The notes under the pieces were generated by a model that had not been told where the DNA came from, did no database searches, and was given only the letters and a program-made list of their open reading frames with translations. This document shows positions 1-9,174 of a stretch of DNA of 48,066 nt, one piece after another; the first letter of the stretch is position 1, and the number at the start of each line of letters is the position of its first letter. The stretch spans positions 2,710,735 to 2,758,800 of the forward strand of contig BFEA01000064.1 of the NCBI GenBank assembly GCA_003427395.1, read 5' to 3'. The translations under genes and the position numbers were made by a program. The DNA comes from Chara braunii. Lineage: Eukaryota > Streptophyta > Charophyceae > Charales > Characeae.

Positions 1-851
1 TGCAAATGTAGACAGAACGTGCGAGGTTTTACTTTCACAGCATACACGTAATGTCCATGGCATGCGACACCAGTCGCGATTACCCTTCTACCTCACTGCT
101 CAGGTAATCATTTGAGCCACTATCCTCAGTATTTATCTAAGTAGCATGGGTTATCTGGCCAGATAATCTGGTCGGATTATCTGGCCAGATGATCGGGGGG
201 TAGGATCTTCCAGAAATCCGGATGATAAAAAAAAAAGCCAAAAAGATGCAAAAAAAAAAAAAAAAAGTGATATTGCGCATGCAAAATATAAGAGAAGTAC
301 ATTCCTATTTCATGAAAAGCTTGATAGGGCATTGAAGGGTTGAAAGGGGGTAAGATAGGGAATGAAGGGGTTTAGAGGGGGGATGCTTAATTCATTCTAT
401 AATTTTTTATCTAAATATTATTTTCTTCTTCTGTTTTATTTTTTATCTTTATATATGTTGAGATATCAAAGATGACCTCAAGCCAAACATTGTTCGTATC
501 ATTCATATGAACAACATACTTTTTTTGTAGACTTTTTTAAATTATTATCTTTTTTGGGAATTTTTTTTTTTGCGCAGGGCCGGATTTTCCATATCTGGAA
601 TTAATCCGGAAAATTCATCCGGATTGAAAATTCTGGATAAAATTGGTCTGCCGGATATCCGGATTTGCTACCTAGGTATTTATACCCTTCGTTCCTAGTC
701 CTTCTCCGCCACTTTCCCTATCCTTGCAGTGTACTCATCATCTATCCTCACGATCTCCCGCAGTCGCTCTTTGTGTTGTCCTTGTCGTCGTCGATTTTCA
801 ACATGCCTTCAATCTGGAGCTACTTTCATCATATCTTATGATTCTGTTCGT
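1..851 (-). repeat. Left LTR-like direct repeat of the Penelope-like element (interrupted)
   Basis: Positions 1-136 plus 676 to about 851 form one continuous copy of the sequence at 4386-4690. Shared landmarks are the CATGCGACAC, CTCAGTATTTAT and CTTTCATCATATCT stretches. The copy is split by the insertion at 137-675 and its left edge may lie outside the window. Two direct copies flanking a reverse-transcriptase unit look like the pseudo-LTRs of Penelope-like elements. True LTRs are less likely, because I see no TG...CA termini or primer-binding site. Confidence 0.8.
137..675. mobile_element. 539-bp non-autonomous DNA transposon (MITE-like, 8-bp TSD)
   Basis: The element is flanked on both sides by GTATTTAT (129-136 and 676-683), while the intact repeat copy near 4513 has this octamer only once. 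Its ends are imperfect inverted repeats, CTAAGTAGCA at the left and CTAGGTAGCA when the right end is reverse-complemented (9 of 10 match). Both subterminal regions carry many ATCCGG or CCGGAT and TCTGGCCAGAT motifs, such as transposase-bound subterminal repeats. It has no coding capacity. An 8-bp duplication with subterminal repeats fits a hAT-type non-autonomous element, although the terminal bases are not the most typical hAT ends. Confidence 0.8.
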
Positions 852-885
852 TGATTGATTTCTTCACACGTGTTTCTAGATATGT

Positions 886-1597
886 TCATTTTGTGCTCAC
901 GTTGTCTGATGTGATTTCAAGTTTAAGAGATTGGTGGTAGCATGTTTGAAAAGATTTCGGACATTCCAACTCTTTCGTTTGATCTTCCTTACTTGCTATT
1001 ATGATCATCATTACATCATCCACAAAACTCATACCGTGGATAAGTTTCTCATCAATTCCAGTCTGTGCACACCATTTGTACTCGTTGAACACGCATACCA
1101 TGTTGGCAATGGGTGGGCTATAGCCCTTCCCCATTGGTATCCCCATTACTTGGCATAATAATGTTCCTTATACTTTGAAGTTTGAAGTATGCGTGTTTGA
1201 TGTCATAGTACAACAGATCCATTAGGCACTCAATTTTTTATGTTCTCCATCCGTAGGTTCCGTTTGCTTTTTCAAAGTTCATGTACTTTCCTCTCATCTT
1301 GTAACACAAGTGGTTTTTCCGTTTTTCTTTCGTCGTTTTCATAATCCATTGCATGACGTTTAAGATATGTGTGTGATTGAGATTCGAAAACATATCTTTG
1401 ACGTCGTATGTGGAGCAGATTATCATAGTCATATCTCCGTATGTTTTTTTTGCTACTTGATTGCATTTTTTCAGTCTAGGTAGTAGTTGGTTCGTTCCTT
1501 TTAGTGAGAAACCAACTTTCAATGCTTGACGCATGAAATTGATAGCTCTTGATTGTACCTTCGATGCTTTCCGAGATGACTCCTTATATGTCGACAC
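886..1597 (-). pseudogene. Reverse transcriptase core of a Penelope-like element (broken)
   Basis: Three RT palm motifs lie in order on the minus strand. Motif A is YDVKDMF near 1388-1408, with the first catalytic Asp. A GIPMGKGYSPPIAN block at 1146-1102 matches the GxxMGxxLSPxxA motif of Penelope-type and related RTs. FVDD at 1015-1026 is the catalytic YxDD equivalent. Motif A and motifs B/C are in different open segments (1597-1238 and 1146-886), so at least one frameshift or stop separates them. No GIY-YIG endonuclease is visible downstream before the repeat begins. The MGxPLSP-like block favours a Penelope-like or related non-LTR element over LINE or gypsy. Confidence 0.72.
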
Positions 1598-1798
1598 AAT
1601 TGGTCGGCGTCTGGTGACGTCCTTGTTTTTTATAATTGTATACGCATTTCCGTATGATCCCTGTTCATCCTATTCTGCGATTTTCTTCAACCCACATCCA
1701 TGATACGTATTTTTGGTCAATTGAGTGATCTCAAATTTCGTTTGTTGTATAATTTCGTAGTGATTCGATTCCGGAAATAATTTTCGGGTCTTCTCGTA

Positions 1799-2446
1799 CT
1801 AGATCTGACGACATTCCACAAAAGTTTCTCCATTATTTATGTCCAATAGTGATAGGATACATTGTGTCAATTTTTTTTTTACTTCTGATATTTGAAAAAA
1901 AATATCCATATCAGTCTTCTTTTCGATGCAAGTAGAGACATCTATTTTAATTTCTTTTTTCTTCCTTAGTGGTCGTGGTATACTTGCAATGGTAGTGATG
2001 ATTGTCCTTTTAATTTTTTCCTTTCCAATTCTTTCATTCATATGGGGTATGTTTTTTGCATTCCACAAGAGCTGATTTTCTGTGATTTCACTTAATCTGT
2101 AGGCAATGTGGTTCTCAATTTTTGGAAGTCGGGATACTACACAATTACAGTCCGGTGCTTGTGTAAGCATCTGTCTGTGATTGTGTAATATTTCCCCGAC
2201 TGTCTTTGATTTTTTAAACATCACATGTATCCGAGCTGTCAAATCGTTTGCCAAATTGTTATTACTTACGTTTTCCAAGATAGACTCGGTTGTTGTGTTT
2301 CTCACTTGCTTCAGATTAATGCATGCATCAAATAAAATCTTAAATATCAGCCTTCTTTTGATATGGAATGCAAACTTCTTCTTTGAAATTCGTGTGAAGA
2401 TGCCTTTAATTGTTCGTTTTTGCTTCTTTCCGGTAATCGATCCCAC
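1799..2446 (-). pseudogene. N-terminal RT-associated segment with CxC motif
   Basis: This 215-codon open segment is basic and ends just upstream (minus sense) of the RT motif A block. It contains a CxC pair at residues 100-102 (about 2141-2149), followed by an RLP...H..YR..E pattern. A CxC putative zinc-binding motif ahead of the RT has been reported for one green-lineage clade of Penelope-like elements; that resemblance is from memory and unverified. The segment is continuous, but its neighbours are out of frame. Confidence 0.5.
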
Positions 2447-2751
2447 CTTTGACAGAAAAATCAGTATATCATCTAATGATAATTTATACAGTTCCCTCCG
2501 CCTCTATGGTGCGCTCAAGCAGTTAATCAGAATATTTATATGTTTGTTTGTTTTCGGTCCCGTATGCACCAGTTGGATCACATAGAAGATACATCCATTT
2601 TCGATCCGTTTTCTGCATTTTTTTAGCTGGAACTTTGTGTTGTCAATTTCCACAATTGTTGATCCGAATGTTCATTTAATTACTTTTCATTTTTCATTCC
2701 ATAGTTTTGCAGTTGTGCAGTAAATCATTGCTTTCGGTTGAAGTATTGATG

Positions 2752-2952
2752 TTAATTTCGTAGTGTAGCCCGATCGAACCGATTTAACAAAATAGTTATA
2801 TTTTGATTCACCTCATTGTTTCCATTCTTCTTCCTCTTTCTCTTTCTTCGTCTTCGGTTTTTTCGAGTCTTTCTACCTTTTCCCCTTGTATTCAAGAATG
2901 GATTCCGTCTCCTAATCAGTGTTGCTTCCATCCCTATCACCTTTGATCTCAC
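2752..2952 (-). pseudogene. Lys/Arg-rich linker fragment of the same element
   Basis: This short open segment carries a run of basic residues (RKTRKNRRRRKRKRKK) between the SAP-like ORF upstream and the CxC/RT part downstream, in the same orientation. It is probably a low-complexity linker or nuclear-localisation-like stretch of the element's protein. On its own it is not diagnostic, because the run reflects a TTC/TCT-rich plus strand. Confidence 0.3.
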
Positions 2953-3225
2953 TCCCGCCCAAATGGCTATGAGAACATATTTTTCCCAACCAAATTTGTG
3001 CAGTCAACTGTATAGTTTCTGTTGTGCTCCTCTATTTGGATTCTTCGCCAAGTTTATGTGTTCAGTCCATCTCTTGTCGGGCTGTCTTTCTGTCCTCCCC
3101 ACGTACATATGTCTACACCAAAGTGAAACTCCCTGTACTAACTAGTTGCTCAATTTTCGTTGATAGCCTGTGTATCTGCGCTCACTTCTGTGTCGTGGTG
3201 AGGTCGCCTGATGCTGAGGTATCTT

Positions 3226-4050
3226 CTACCTTCCTGACAGATTTTCGGCGCTCGAAGATGTGTCAGATGAGTCATACTCATCACTCCCGCTTGATCTTGT
3301 ACTAAGGCTCTTGTAATCATCCTCACTTCTGATGTTATCTGGATTTGGCATGATCTGTGTTTCAAGATCAGAATCCCGGTTGAAGTCCCGCCCCTTGTAG
3401 GTGATCAATCCAGGAACTTGCCTCAATGCCGAGATCGCTTGCGGCTTGTCCTTGTACCTGATGTCATGCATCTTGCATAAGACCTTCAGGTCCGTGTAGT
3501 GAAGACGAAGGAGTTGCATGTCCGTCATTGGTTCGACCCCGAAATTAATGCTCCGTTTTGCCTTTGACTTCGCTGCCGACATGTTGCGATTAATCTTCGT
3601 TCGTCCTCTTTTGGGGTGTGAAGGGATTATGCGTCCCAATCTGCTTTTGTTCGGTGCGTTTCTGGTTGGCATGTTTCGGCTCGGAATGTTGCGGCTACCA
3701 TGTACTGAAGTTGGTAGTCCAACCATTGTCCCCACATATCCGTTCGGATGAACCGAAGACGACACGATTGGAGTGCAGGTACGAGTCGGTTCATTGATCT
3801 TCTGCAACGCGTCCTTCACAACCGCCAGATCATACTTTAGTAGCCTTAGGTTGTTGACCTCCTTCTGCACTTCCGATACCATCCTTTCTACTTTATCTTC
3901 CGCCTCTGCATTCTTCTGACCGGTTGTGCTTGGACCAACTTGATTCTGTCCCCCTTGGTTCATCTCTGTCGGCTTCAGTGCTTCATCAATGATGGACTTG
4001 AGCGCGTCCGGAGTTAGCTCAGGCTTCCTTAAAGCTTGGGAACGTCAGGT
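3226..4050 (-). CDS. SAP-like, coiled-coil N-terminal protein of the Penelope-like element
   Basis: An open frame of 245 codons runs from ATG 3963 to 3226. The frame stays open upstream to about 4040 (SQALRKPELTPDALKSII...), so the true start is earlier or in another exon. Residues ~20-56 form a charged heptad-like coiled coil. Residues ~95-140 are basic and S/N/R-rich. Residues ~151-182 (LRLHYTDLKVLCKMHDIRYK) fit a SAP-type DNA-binding helix-extended loop-helix. The C-terminus is acidic and Ser-rich and ends at a stop. It shares orientation with the RT pieces and lies inside the same flanking repeats, so I read it as the N-terminal part or ORF1 of that element. The SAP assignment is by eye. 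Confidence 0.55.
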
Positions 4051-4334
4051 AGGTAGTCTTCGTACTTGAAATCGATACAAAACCCCACAACGCCGTTGAT
4101 CGTCTTCAGTACACATCAGATAAGTAAAATAGAATCTCCAAAAATCGCTGAGTAATCTCTACGCTATAGTAATCTTCCAACAAATCGCCACTATGATATC
4201 ATGAAAGAAAAGGGTTACGAATGATAAGAGAGAAATAAACACAGTGAATGTAAAATGGAAGAGTGACACGTCTATACAGTGTCATTCATCGGGGTACCGA
4301 ACTCAAGTTCTAAGCACCGTGCATAGAGATAAAC
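4051..4334. other. Upstream/leader region of the Penelope-like element
   Basis: A minus-strand stretch at about 4040-4110 (GVVGFCIDFKYEDYLP) is probably coding but is cut off from the downstream frame by a stop and frame change. An intron or decay could explain this. The rest, to 4334, shows no recognised feature. Confidence 0.3.
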
Positions 4335-4690
4335 ACATGCAAATGTAGACAGAACGTTCGAGGTTTTACTTTCACAGCATACACATGCAAATGTACACAG
4401 AACGTGCGAGGTTTTACTTTCATAGCATACACGTAATGTCCATGGCATGCGACACCCGTCACGATTACCCTTCTACCTCACTGCTCAGGTAATCATTTCA
4501 GCCACCATCCTCAGTATTTATACCCTTCGTTCCCAGTCCTTCTCCGACACTTTCCCTATCCTTGCAGTGTACTCATCATCTATCCTCAAGATCTCCCGCA
4601 GTCACTCTCTGTGTTGTCCTTGTCGTCGTCGATTTCCAACATGCCTTCAATCTGGAGCTACTTTCATCATATCTAATGATTATGTGCGTG
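4335..4690 (-). repeat. Right LTR-like direct repeat with internal 48-bp tandem duplication
   Basis: From 4386 to about 4690 this copy matches the split left copy (1-136 plus 676-851) almost base for base. Its outer part holds two tandem 48-bp units (4335-4382 and 4383-4430), each starting ACATGCAAATGTA. The copy has no insertion and so provides the empty-site reference for the transposon at 137-675. Confidence 0.8.
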
Positions 4691-5135
4691 CTACTCACGT
4701 ACTATCCTCTCTGTCGGAGTTCCATCTTATTGTGGTACTTGCCTATAACTCCGCTGTTTTTTTATACTGACTCGAATCTGACCTTGTTTTTTGTTCAATT
4801 CTTGTTTACTTTCATGGCCCTGGATTTTCCTTCATTTCCAGGTGAGTACTTTTTCTTTATTGGTTCGTTTCCACTGCTTTAGGTCTTTCATCTTCTATCT
4901 GTTTCGTATGTTTGAAAATGTGAGCAACACTGTTACGTCGTTATATCTGCCGAAATTTCGTGATATTCCAGAGTACTTAGTCGTGTATGTTTCTTTTTCG
5001 TCCCTGAAATTTTATTTTCATTCCGTGCAAAATTATATTTTTGATTTTTGATTTTTGATTTTTTGATTTGTGATTTTAGTTTTATATTTCGAGTCGTGTG
5101 AATTTCTTGACGTATTTTATTCTGGACTTTCAGTT

Positions 5136-5363
5136 TTATATCCGTCGATTTGGTGCTTCTTGCTTTTCCAAGTACTCCTGAAATTTATTTCGGACGTCCG
5201 CGTCCCTGCAGTTTCGGATGAACGCAAGTATCTCGGCGCGAGTTATCCTCCATGGGTAATCCATGAATCGGTATTCCCGTCCGAACAGGTCAATCATGGG
5301 CGGTAGATCCGCCATCTCGTATGTGTTAGCTACCATTCGATGAAAAGTTCTGATAATCGTCAA
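5136..5363 (-). pseudogene. Coding relic, possible 5' exon of the Penelope-like element protein
   Basis: A 75-codon minus-strand segment of ordinary protein composition contains DLPPMIDLFGREYRFMDYPW, then a charged helix-like stretch, and ends at a stop. It is in the same orientation as the element at 886-4050 and lies upstream of its 5' repeat. It could be a 5' exon or part of a neighbouring copy. I do not recognise the domain. The 4690-5135 interval is AT-rich and empty apart from a short TTTTTGATTT-type repeat at 5040-5080. Confidence 0.3.
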
Positions 5364-5421
5364 GGTCTTGCAGAAGCGGTTATCGGGTAGCTGAAAATTC
5401 AGAAATGAAAATTATGAAGTG

Positions 5422-5810
5422 AGAGTTTTGGGCAGTCTGAAAATCTTGAATGGTCCTGAAGTGGTGAAAGGTCTGAAGACCCTGAAAACCACCTGTTTAG
5501 GCAGGCTGCATTCTGAAGTGGTGAAGGGTGTCCTGAAGTGGTCAAGTGAGAGTTTTGGGCAGTTTGAAAATCCTGAATAGTCCGGAAGTGGTGAGAGACC
5601 ATGAAAACCACCCTTCACCACTTTAGGATGCAGCCTGCCTAAACATGTGGTTTTCAGGGTCTTCGGAACTTTCACCACTTCAGGACCATTCAAGATTTTC
5701 AGACATGAATGGTCATGAAGTGGTGAAAGGTTCGAAGACCCTGAAAACCACCTGTTTAGGCAGGCTGCATACTGAAGTGGTGAAGTGTGTCCTGAAGTGG
5801 TGATGAAAAA
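5422..5810. repeat. Inverted and tandem repeat cluster (~90-bp units)
   Basis: A ~90-bp unit appears at 5437-5528, again as its reverse complement at 5611-5702, and a third time in direct orientation at 5704-5795. A degenerate partial copy lies between the arms (5545-5610). The arms match closely (for example GTTTAGGCAGGCTGCAT is present in all three full copies), so a single strand could form a long hairpin with a ~82-nt loop. There is no coding potential. Confidence 0.85.
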
Positions 5811-5882
5811 TACGACTGTTGTTAACCTTCTCTAAGGTCTTGGTTCTCTCAGAACCCGCACTTATGAAGTGACGCAACGTCC

Positions 5883-5884
<2 letters not shown>

Positions 5885-5932
<48 letters not shown>
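5885..5932. repeat. (GA)n microsatellite
   Basis: A pure GA dinucleotide run of about 48 bp directly abuts the start of the dispersed repeat at 5933. The same junction, in reverse complement, recurs at 14069. Confidence 0.98.
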
Positions 5933-5934
<2 letters not shown>

Positions 5935-6692
5935 TGAATGGCAAAATTGAAATATGAGTCAAATTGCGGCCGCAATCTATTTCGCAGTTGGAATAATTTT
6001 TTTTTTTTTAATGTAGCGCTTGTCCTGGAAAGATCACAACAAAATTTACGAGTACTCTAATTTTCAGGTTTTTCACGCTCACGCAGTCTTCTGAGCGTGA
6101 AAACTCACTGAATTTGGAGTACTTTTTTAGTTGGCCCAGGCATGGCTGAGTGGCAAAAATGGAAAATGTGCTGAATCGGCGCGACAATTATTTCGCAGTC
6201 TAAATAAGTTTTGGTAAATGTTCTATGATTATTTATTGAAAGAACACGACCTCATCTATGGATTCTCAAAATTTCAGATTTTTGTGCATGTTCGTCTGAG
6301 CACAGAAAATGGCCAAAGTTGCCTCTTGCAAAACGCCTGTTTCATTGCCTGACCTCCCTGTTTTGAGAAGATGGGGCCCAACACCTGGGCTTGAGGGCCC
6401 TTTTGCAGATCACATGCCCTCACTTCTTTTTGGGGTCCGCTTCTACCCGAGGACCGGCCCAATGCCCCCATTTCGTTTTGGGGTCCACTTCCACCCGAGG
6501 ACCGGTCCTTCGTTTTTCCAAAAGTCCCGGTTCTACCAGAGCTAGCTGTAGGTAGTCCGCAATTTTGCCAAGGACCGGTCCCCCAAATTTTTTTGCCCCC
6601 GAAAAACCCACTTGTGTCCTGGTTGCCCGCCGCCAAAAATGCGACACCTTGACACAGACGCCGAAGCCCACTATACCGCAGCCTAAGGGCTG
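5933..6692 (+). repeat. ~0.75-kb dispersed repeat, copy 1
   Basis: This copy is homologous over its length to the reverse complement of 13393-14069. It starts GGTTGAATG next to the GA microsatellite and ends at a 7-bp stem (CGCAGCC...GGCTGCG) followed by GAA and, in this copy, an A-rich tail at 6699-6714. Inside is a short tandem pair of a block ending CACCCGAGGACCGG. I see no terminal inverted repeats or coding sequence. It could be a non-autonomous retroposon or another unclassified family. Confidence 0.85.
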
Positions 6693-6714
6693 CGAACAAG
6701 AAAAAAAAAAAAAA

Positions 6715-7095
6715 TGAAAAAGTTCAGCCCCCTCAACTACTTTGCGCCTGACCTTGATTTCGGTCAGGAACGCGTTGTTATTCCTAACAACACCTCTTCA
6801 TTTCTCAGCAGCCTCCCCTAAAAAAGGGTAGGACAACTGTCAGGATTGGGCGGGGCAGATCCCCCTCTTTTCTAATCCTCATGTTTCCTCTCCCCCCCTC
6901 TACCTACTTCCAACTCCCTACTTCTCACGTGTGTCAATTATGAGCGCAAGATGGATGATCTTGCGACAAAGAATATTCGCCACTTCTACAAAGGGTCATA
7001 GGTCAAGGTTCCAACATCTTCTCCCTTAGAATTAAGGAAGTTAAGGCTGGTGGAACGAGCCCAGCCCCCTCCGTTTGCTCCAGTCTCTTCCCTTT
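6715..7095. other. Unannotated stretch
   Basis: I see no coding, RNA or repeat signature here beyond pyrimidine-rich patches. Confidence 0.5.
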
Positions 7096-7254
7096 TCTTT
7101 CTTTATTTTTTTTTTCTTTTTTTTTCTTCACATTGCCACAGAGGCAACTCGTTTTCAAACCCCACCCATTGCATTCCCTCTCAATTGTGCCCGAAAAGGC
7201 AACACCCACGCTGCAACGCATGAGGGAAGGAATGAAAAAAACGAGAGGAGTAAA

Positions 7255-7380
7255 AAAAAAAAAAAAAAAAAAAACGAAAAAACGTACCTCAACGGCTTTG
7301 TCGTTGATACACCTATGAACTCTTGAAATGCAGACCCAAGTTCGAATCCGAATGGAACGGGGAGCGGCAGGCTAATCCCT
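7255..7380 (+). mobile_element. tRNA-derived SINE-like unit (family B), copy 1
   Basis: After a poly(A) stretch, the sequence ending in ATGAACTCTTGAAATGCAGA is followed by AGTTCGAATCC (7339-7349), which matches 10 of 11 positions of the Pol III B box. The ATGAACTSTTGAAATGCAG core recurs at 46504, and variants occur near 8022 and 47604. This marks a dispersed tRNA-derived family. The A-box region is degenerate. Confidence 0.55.
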
Positions 7381-7394
7381 GCGATGAGGAGTTT

Positions 7395-7640
7395 TGCCCC
7401 ATCACTCCAGACATGTGCAAAATGAGAGTGAATATTCTCCTAGAACATGGAAAGATACACCGCCATAGGTTTTGTCTTGTGTGTCTCCACTGCCTCCTCC
7501 CATTGCAGCCCGTTCATCAAAACAAACGGGTGTAGCTTCACCTTCCCCCCCCCCTTCTCCTAACGGGATGAATGAATCCTCCTCTCAAACGTGGAAAGAT
7601 ACAGCGCCATAGTTTTTTTGTCTTTTGTGCATGTGGAGAG
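7395..7640 (+). repeat. Two degenerate copies of an 'AACATGGAAAGATACA' repeat
   Basis: Related blocks at about 7411-7500 and 7579-7640 share CTAGAACATGGAAAGATACA-like text, followed by CGCCATAG and GTCTT. The same sequence recurs near 17231-17300, and inverted at 17160-17195. This indicates a dispersed family of unknown type. Confidence 0.5.
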
Positions 7641-7704
7641 TGGTGGAGGAGGGGCGACCGTTGCTCCAACAACAACGCCAACTCACCCAAACGAGGAAGG
7701 GGAG

Positions 7705-7708
<4 letters not shown>

Positions 7709-7740
<32 letters not shown>

Positions 7741-7818
7741 TATATATAAATATATATATAAATATATATAAATATAAATATATATATATAATATATATAT
7801 AATATATATATATATATA
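7709..7818. repeat. (TA)n-rich microsatellite
   Basis: About 110 bp of TATATA and AAATATATAT. Apparent open frames across it encode only Ile/Tyr repeats and are not genes. Confidence 0.95.
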
Positions 7819-7959
7819 ACTTACCTAATTGTTGAGACTGCCCGAAATATTGAAAGTCTGCTTTCATTTCTTGAAGCTTCGACTTCCAAATGTACCACTT
7901 GGTGCCTCATGCTTCAGTTCATAGTTGTTGTTGTTTTTTTTCATTTCGTTTTTTTCCCC

Positions 7960-8084
7960 CCACCAAAGTCGTTGGCTTATGCCAACAACCGTTTCTATTT
8001 CGGGTATCCCACAAGCACCACCACGAACTGTTGAAATACGGACCAAAGTTCGATTCCCGGTGAACAAAAACCTAAAAAGAAAAG
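7960..8084 (+). mobile_element. tRNA-derived SINE-like unit (family B), copy 2
   Basis: CGAACTGTTGAAATACGGA is followed by the B-box-like AGTTCGATTCCCGG near 8048-8061. A candidate A box (TGGCTTATGCCA) lies around 7973. An A-rich tail (AACAAAAACCTAAAAAGAAAAG) runs to about 8084. The tail meets, tail to tail, the U6-derived end of the opposite-strand unit that begins at 8085. Confidence 0.5.
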
Positions 8085-8147
8085 AAAAATTGGAACCTTC
8101 TATTGATTTATGCATGTCATCCTTGCGCAGGGGCCATGCTAATTCTG
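8085..8147 (-). ncRNA. U6 snRNA 3'-half fragment (retro-derived)
   Basis: On the minus strand this reads AGAATTAGCATGGCCCCTGC, continues with the GCAAGGATGACATGCATAAA type of sequence, and ends GGTTCCAATTTTT. This aligns through the end with the 3' ~60 nt of U6 snRNA, including the invariant ATTAGCATGGCCCC, the GCGCAAGGATGAC block and the 3' oligo-U. The GCATAAATC version is the plant type. The 5' half (5' stem, the segment before AGATTAGC) is missing and is replaced by a tRNA-like unit, so this is not a functional U6 gene. Confidence 0.9.
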
Positions 8148-8250
8148 ACGCAACTGATCTCAGCAAGATAGACGTTTTTCGAATTCGAACCCGGTATCTG
8201 TCGGGGAAAAGTCAAATGTTGTATCCTACTGGGCTAGCTCCTATTACGGG
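8085..8250 (-). mobile_element. Chimeric tRNA-U6 snRNA retroposon (SINE candidate)
   Basis: Upstream (minus sense) of the U6 fragment, TAGCCCAGTAGG (8225-8236) matches the Pol III A-box consensus at all 12 positions. GGTTCGAATTC (8181-8191) matches the B box at 10 of 11. The boxes are 33 bp apart, the normal tRNA spacing. About 33 nt separate the B box from the U6-derived part, which runs to the U6 3' end and oligo-T. The architecture is therefore an internal tRNA promoter head plus an snRNA body. Either a template-switch retropseudogene or an active SINE family would look like this; copy number decides. Confidence 0.7.
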
Positions 8251-8260
8251 ATTTAGCACC

Positions 8261-8288
8261 GCAACACTTCTATTTAAAAAAGTGTTGC
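8261..8288. other. Short perfect hairpin
   Basis: GCAACACTT (8261-8269) and AAGTGTTGC (8280-8288) form a 9-bp perfect stem around a 10-nt A/T loop, just 5' of the chimeric tRNA-U6 unit. Function unknown. Confidence 0.6.
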
Positions 8289-8339
8289 CGCAATAGGTCA
8301 TTCCTCGTAACTCGGCAGGTTATGCCAACCTCCTACCAC

Positions 8340-8519
8340 TTAAGAGGCTGATAACCCATCCCAGATCAGACGAGTGTCCAACCTCGTAGGGCAGCACGCT
8401 GACCCCATATCATTTGGGCGCGGGTTCAAGCCTTAACGAGTCAGTTCTTAGAGCAAAAGTTTTTGAGCCTCCGCGCCTCTTACACCACGACCGCACAAGC
8501 GGCGCAGACGTTTTTTTTT
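8340..8519 (+). mobile_element. tRNA-derived SINE-like unit (another tRNA head)
   Basis: A tRNA-like stretch has a candidate A box in TCGTAGGGCAGCACGCTGA (~8384-8402) and GGTTCAAGCC (8423-8432) as the B box. It is followed by ~80 bp of unrelated sequence and a T9 run at 8511-8519 that would terminate Pol III. It lies head to head with the tRNA-U6 chimera. The cloverleaf is degenerate, so this is a SINE or tRNA relic rather than a functional tRNA gene. Confidence 0.45.
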
Positions 8520-9170
8520 ACCACTTAAACCCTTAATTACGTGGTTGTCACAACTTTAAGTAAAATAAGTTTATATTTAGTATTTCTAACGGTCGTATGC
8601 CTATGTGGCCTCGCCAAACGTGGGCCCGTTAGTCACACCGCTTACCCTCGTTGCGCCCTCAATGAAAGCATGCATCCAAACTTTATAGGTGAAAAGCCTT
8701 AGCCTCTTGGTCGTCGGTCATGTCTGAATAGACTTTGGCGAATACCTCATACTCATCAAGTCAAATCATTCAAGCAAAATTTCATCAACAATTGGGCAGT
8801 CCTGACATTGAAAATCCCGAGCAGATACTCGTGTACGAGTTTCTCCTCCGACAGCGCAACCGATCTCATTTTTATGCATAATAGGAATATGATTACAGGG
8901 CGATTGCGGTAGCTCTGCAAGAGTTTAAAAGCGACTCTGGAGGCAGGGGACAATAAGGTGCGCATGCGTTGTCCTTTCTCGTATGCCGCTACAGACTACA
9001 ACCTCCTATCATATTGCATGTATGCTTATGTGATATATGATTTCGTGTTTTTCTTCGGGATTAAAGTTATAAGGAAGAAAACGAATATATGCGTAAAGTA
9101 AAAACCTCGTCGGAAATAAAGAAAGGAACTTAGGTGAACCGAGAAGGAACCTAAGTTGCCTTGTATTGGT
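8520..9170. other. Unannotated stretch
   Basis: I see no recognisable coding or repeat structure. Short open frames on both strands have no family signature. Confidence 0.5.
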
Positions 9171-9174
9171 CAAC

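Noticed and set aside
4447-5306. Plus-strand open frames across the right LTR-like repeat and AT-rich flank
   Set aside because: Low-complexity Phe/Ser/Leu composition, no domain, and antisense to the element.
5933-6692. Helitron assignment for the ~0.75-kb repeat because of its 3' stem
   Set aside because: No CTRR terminus after the stem and no TC start in either copy.
8380-8440. Functional tRNA gene
   Set aside because: The B box is good, but the acceptor and anticodon arms do not pair well and the sequence continues into a SINE-like body.
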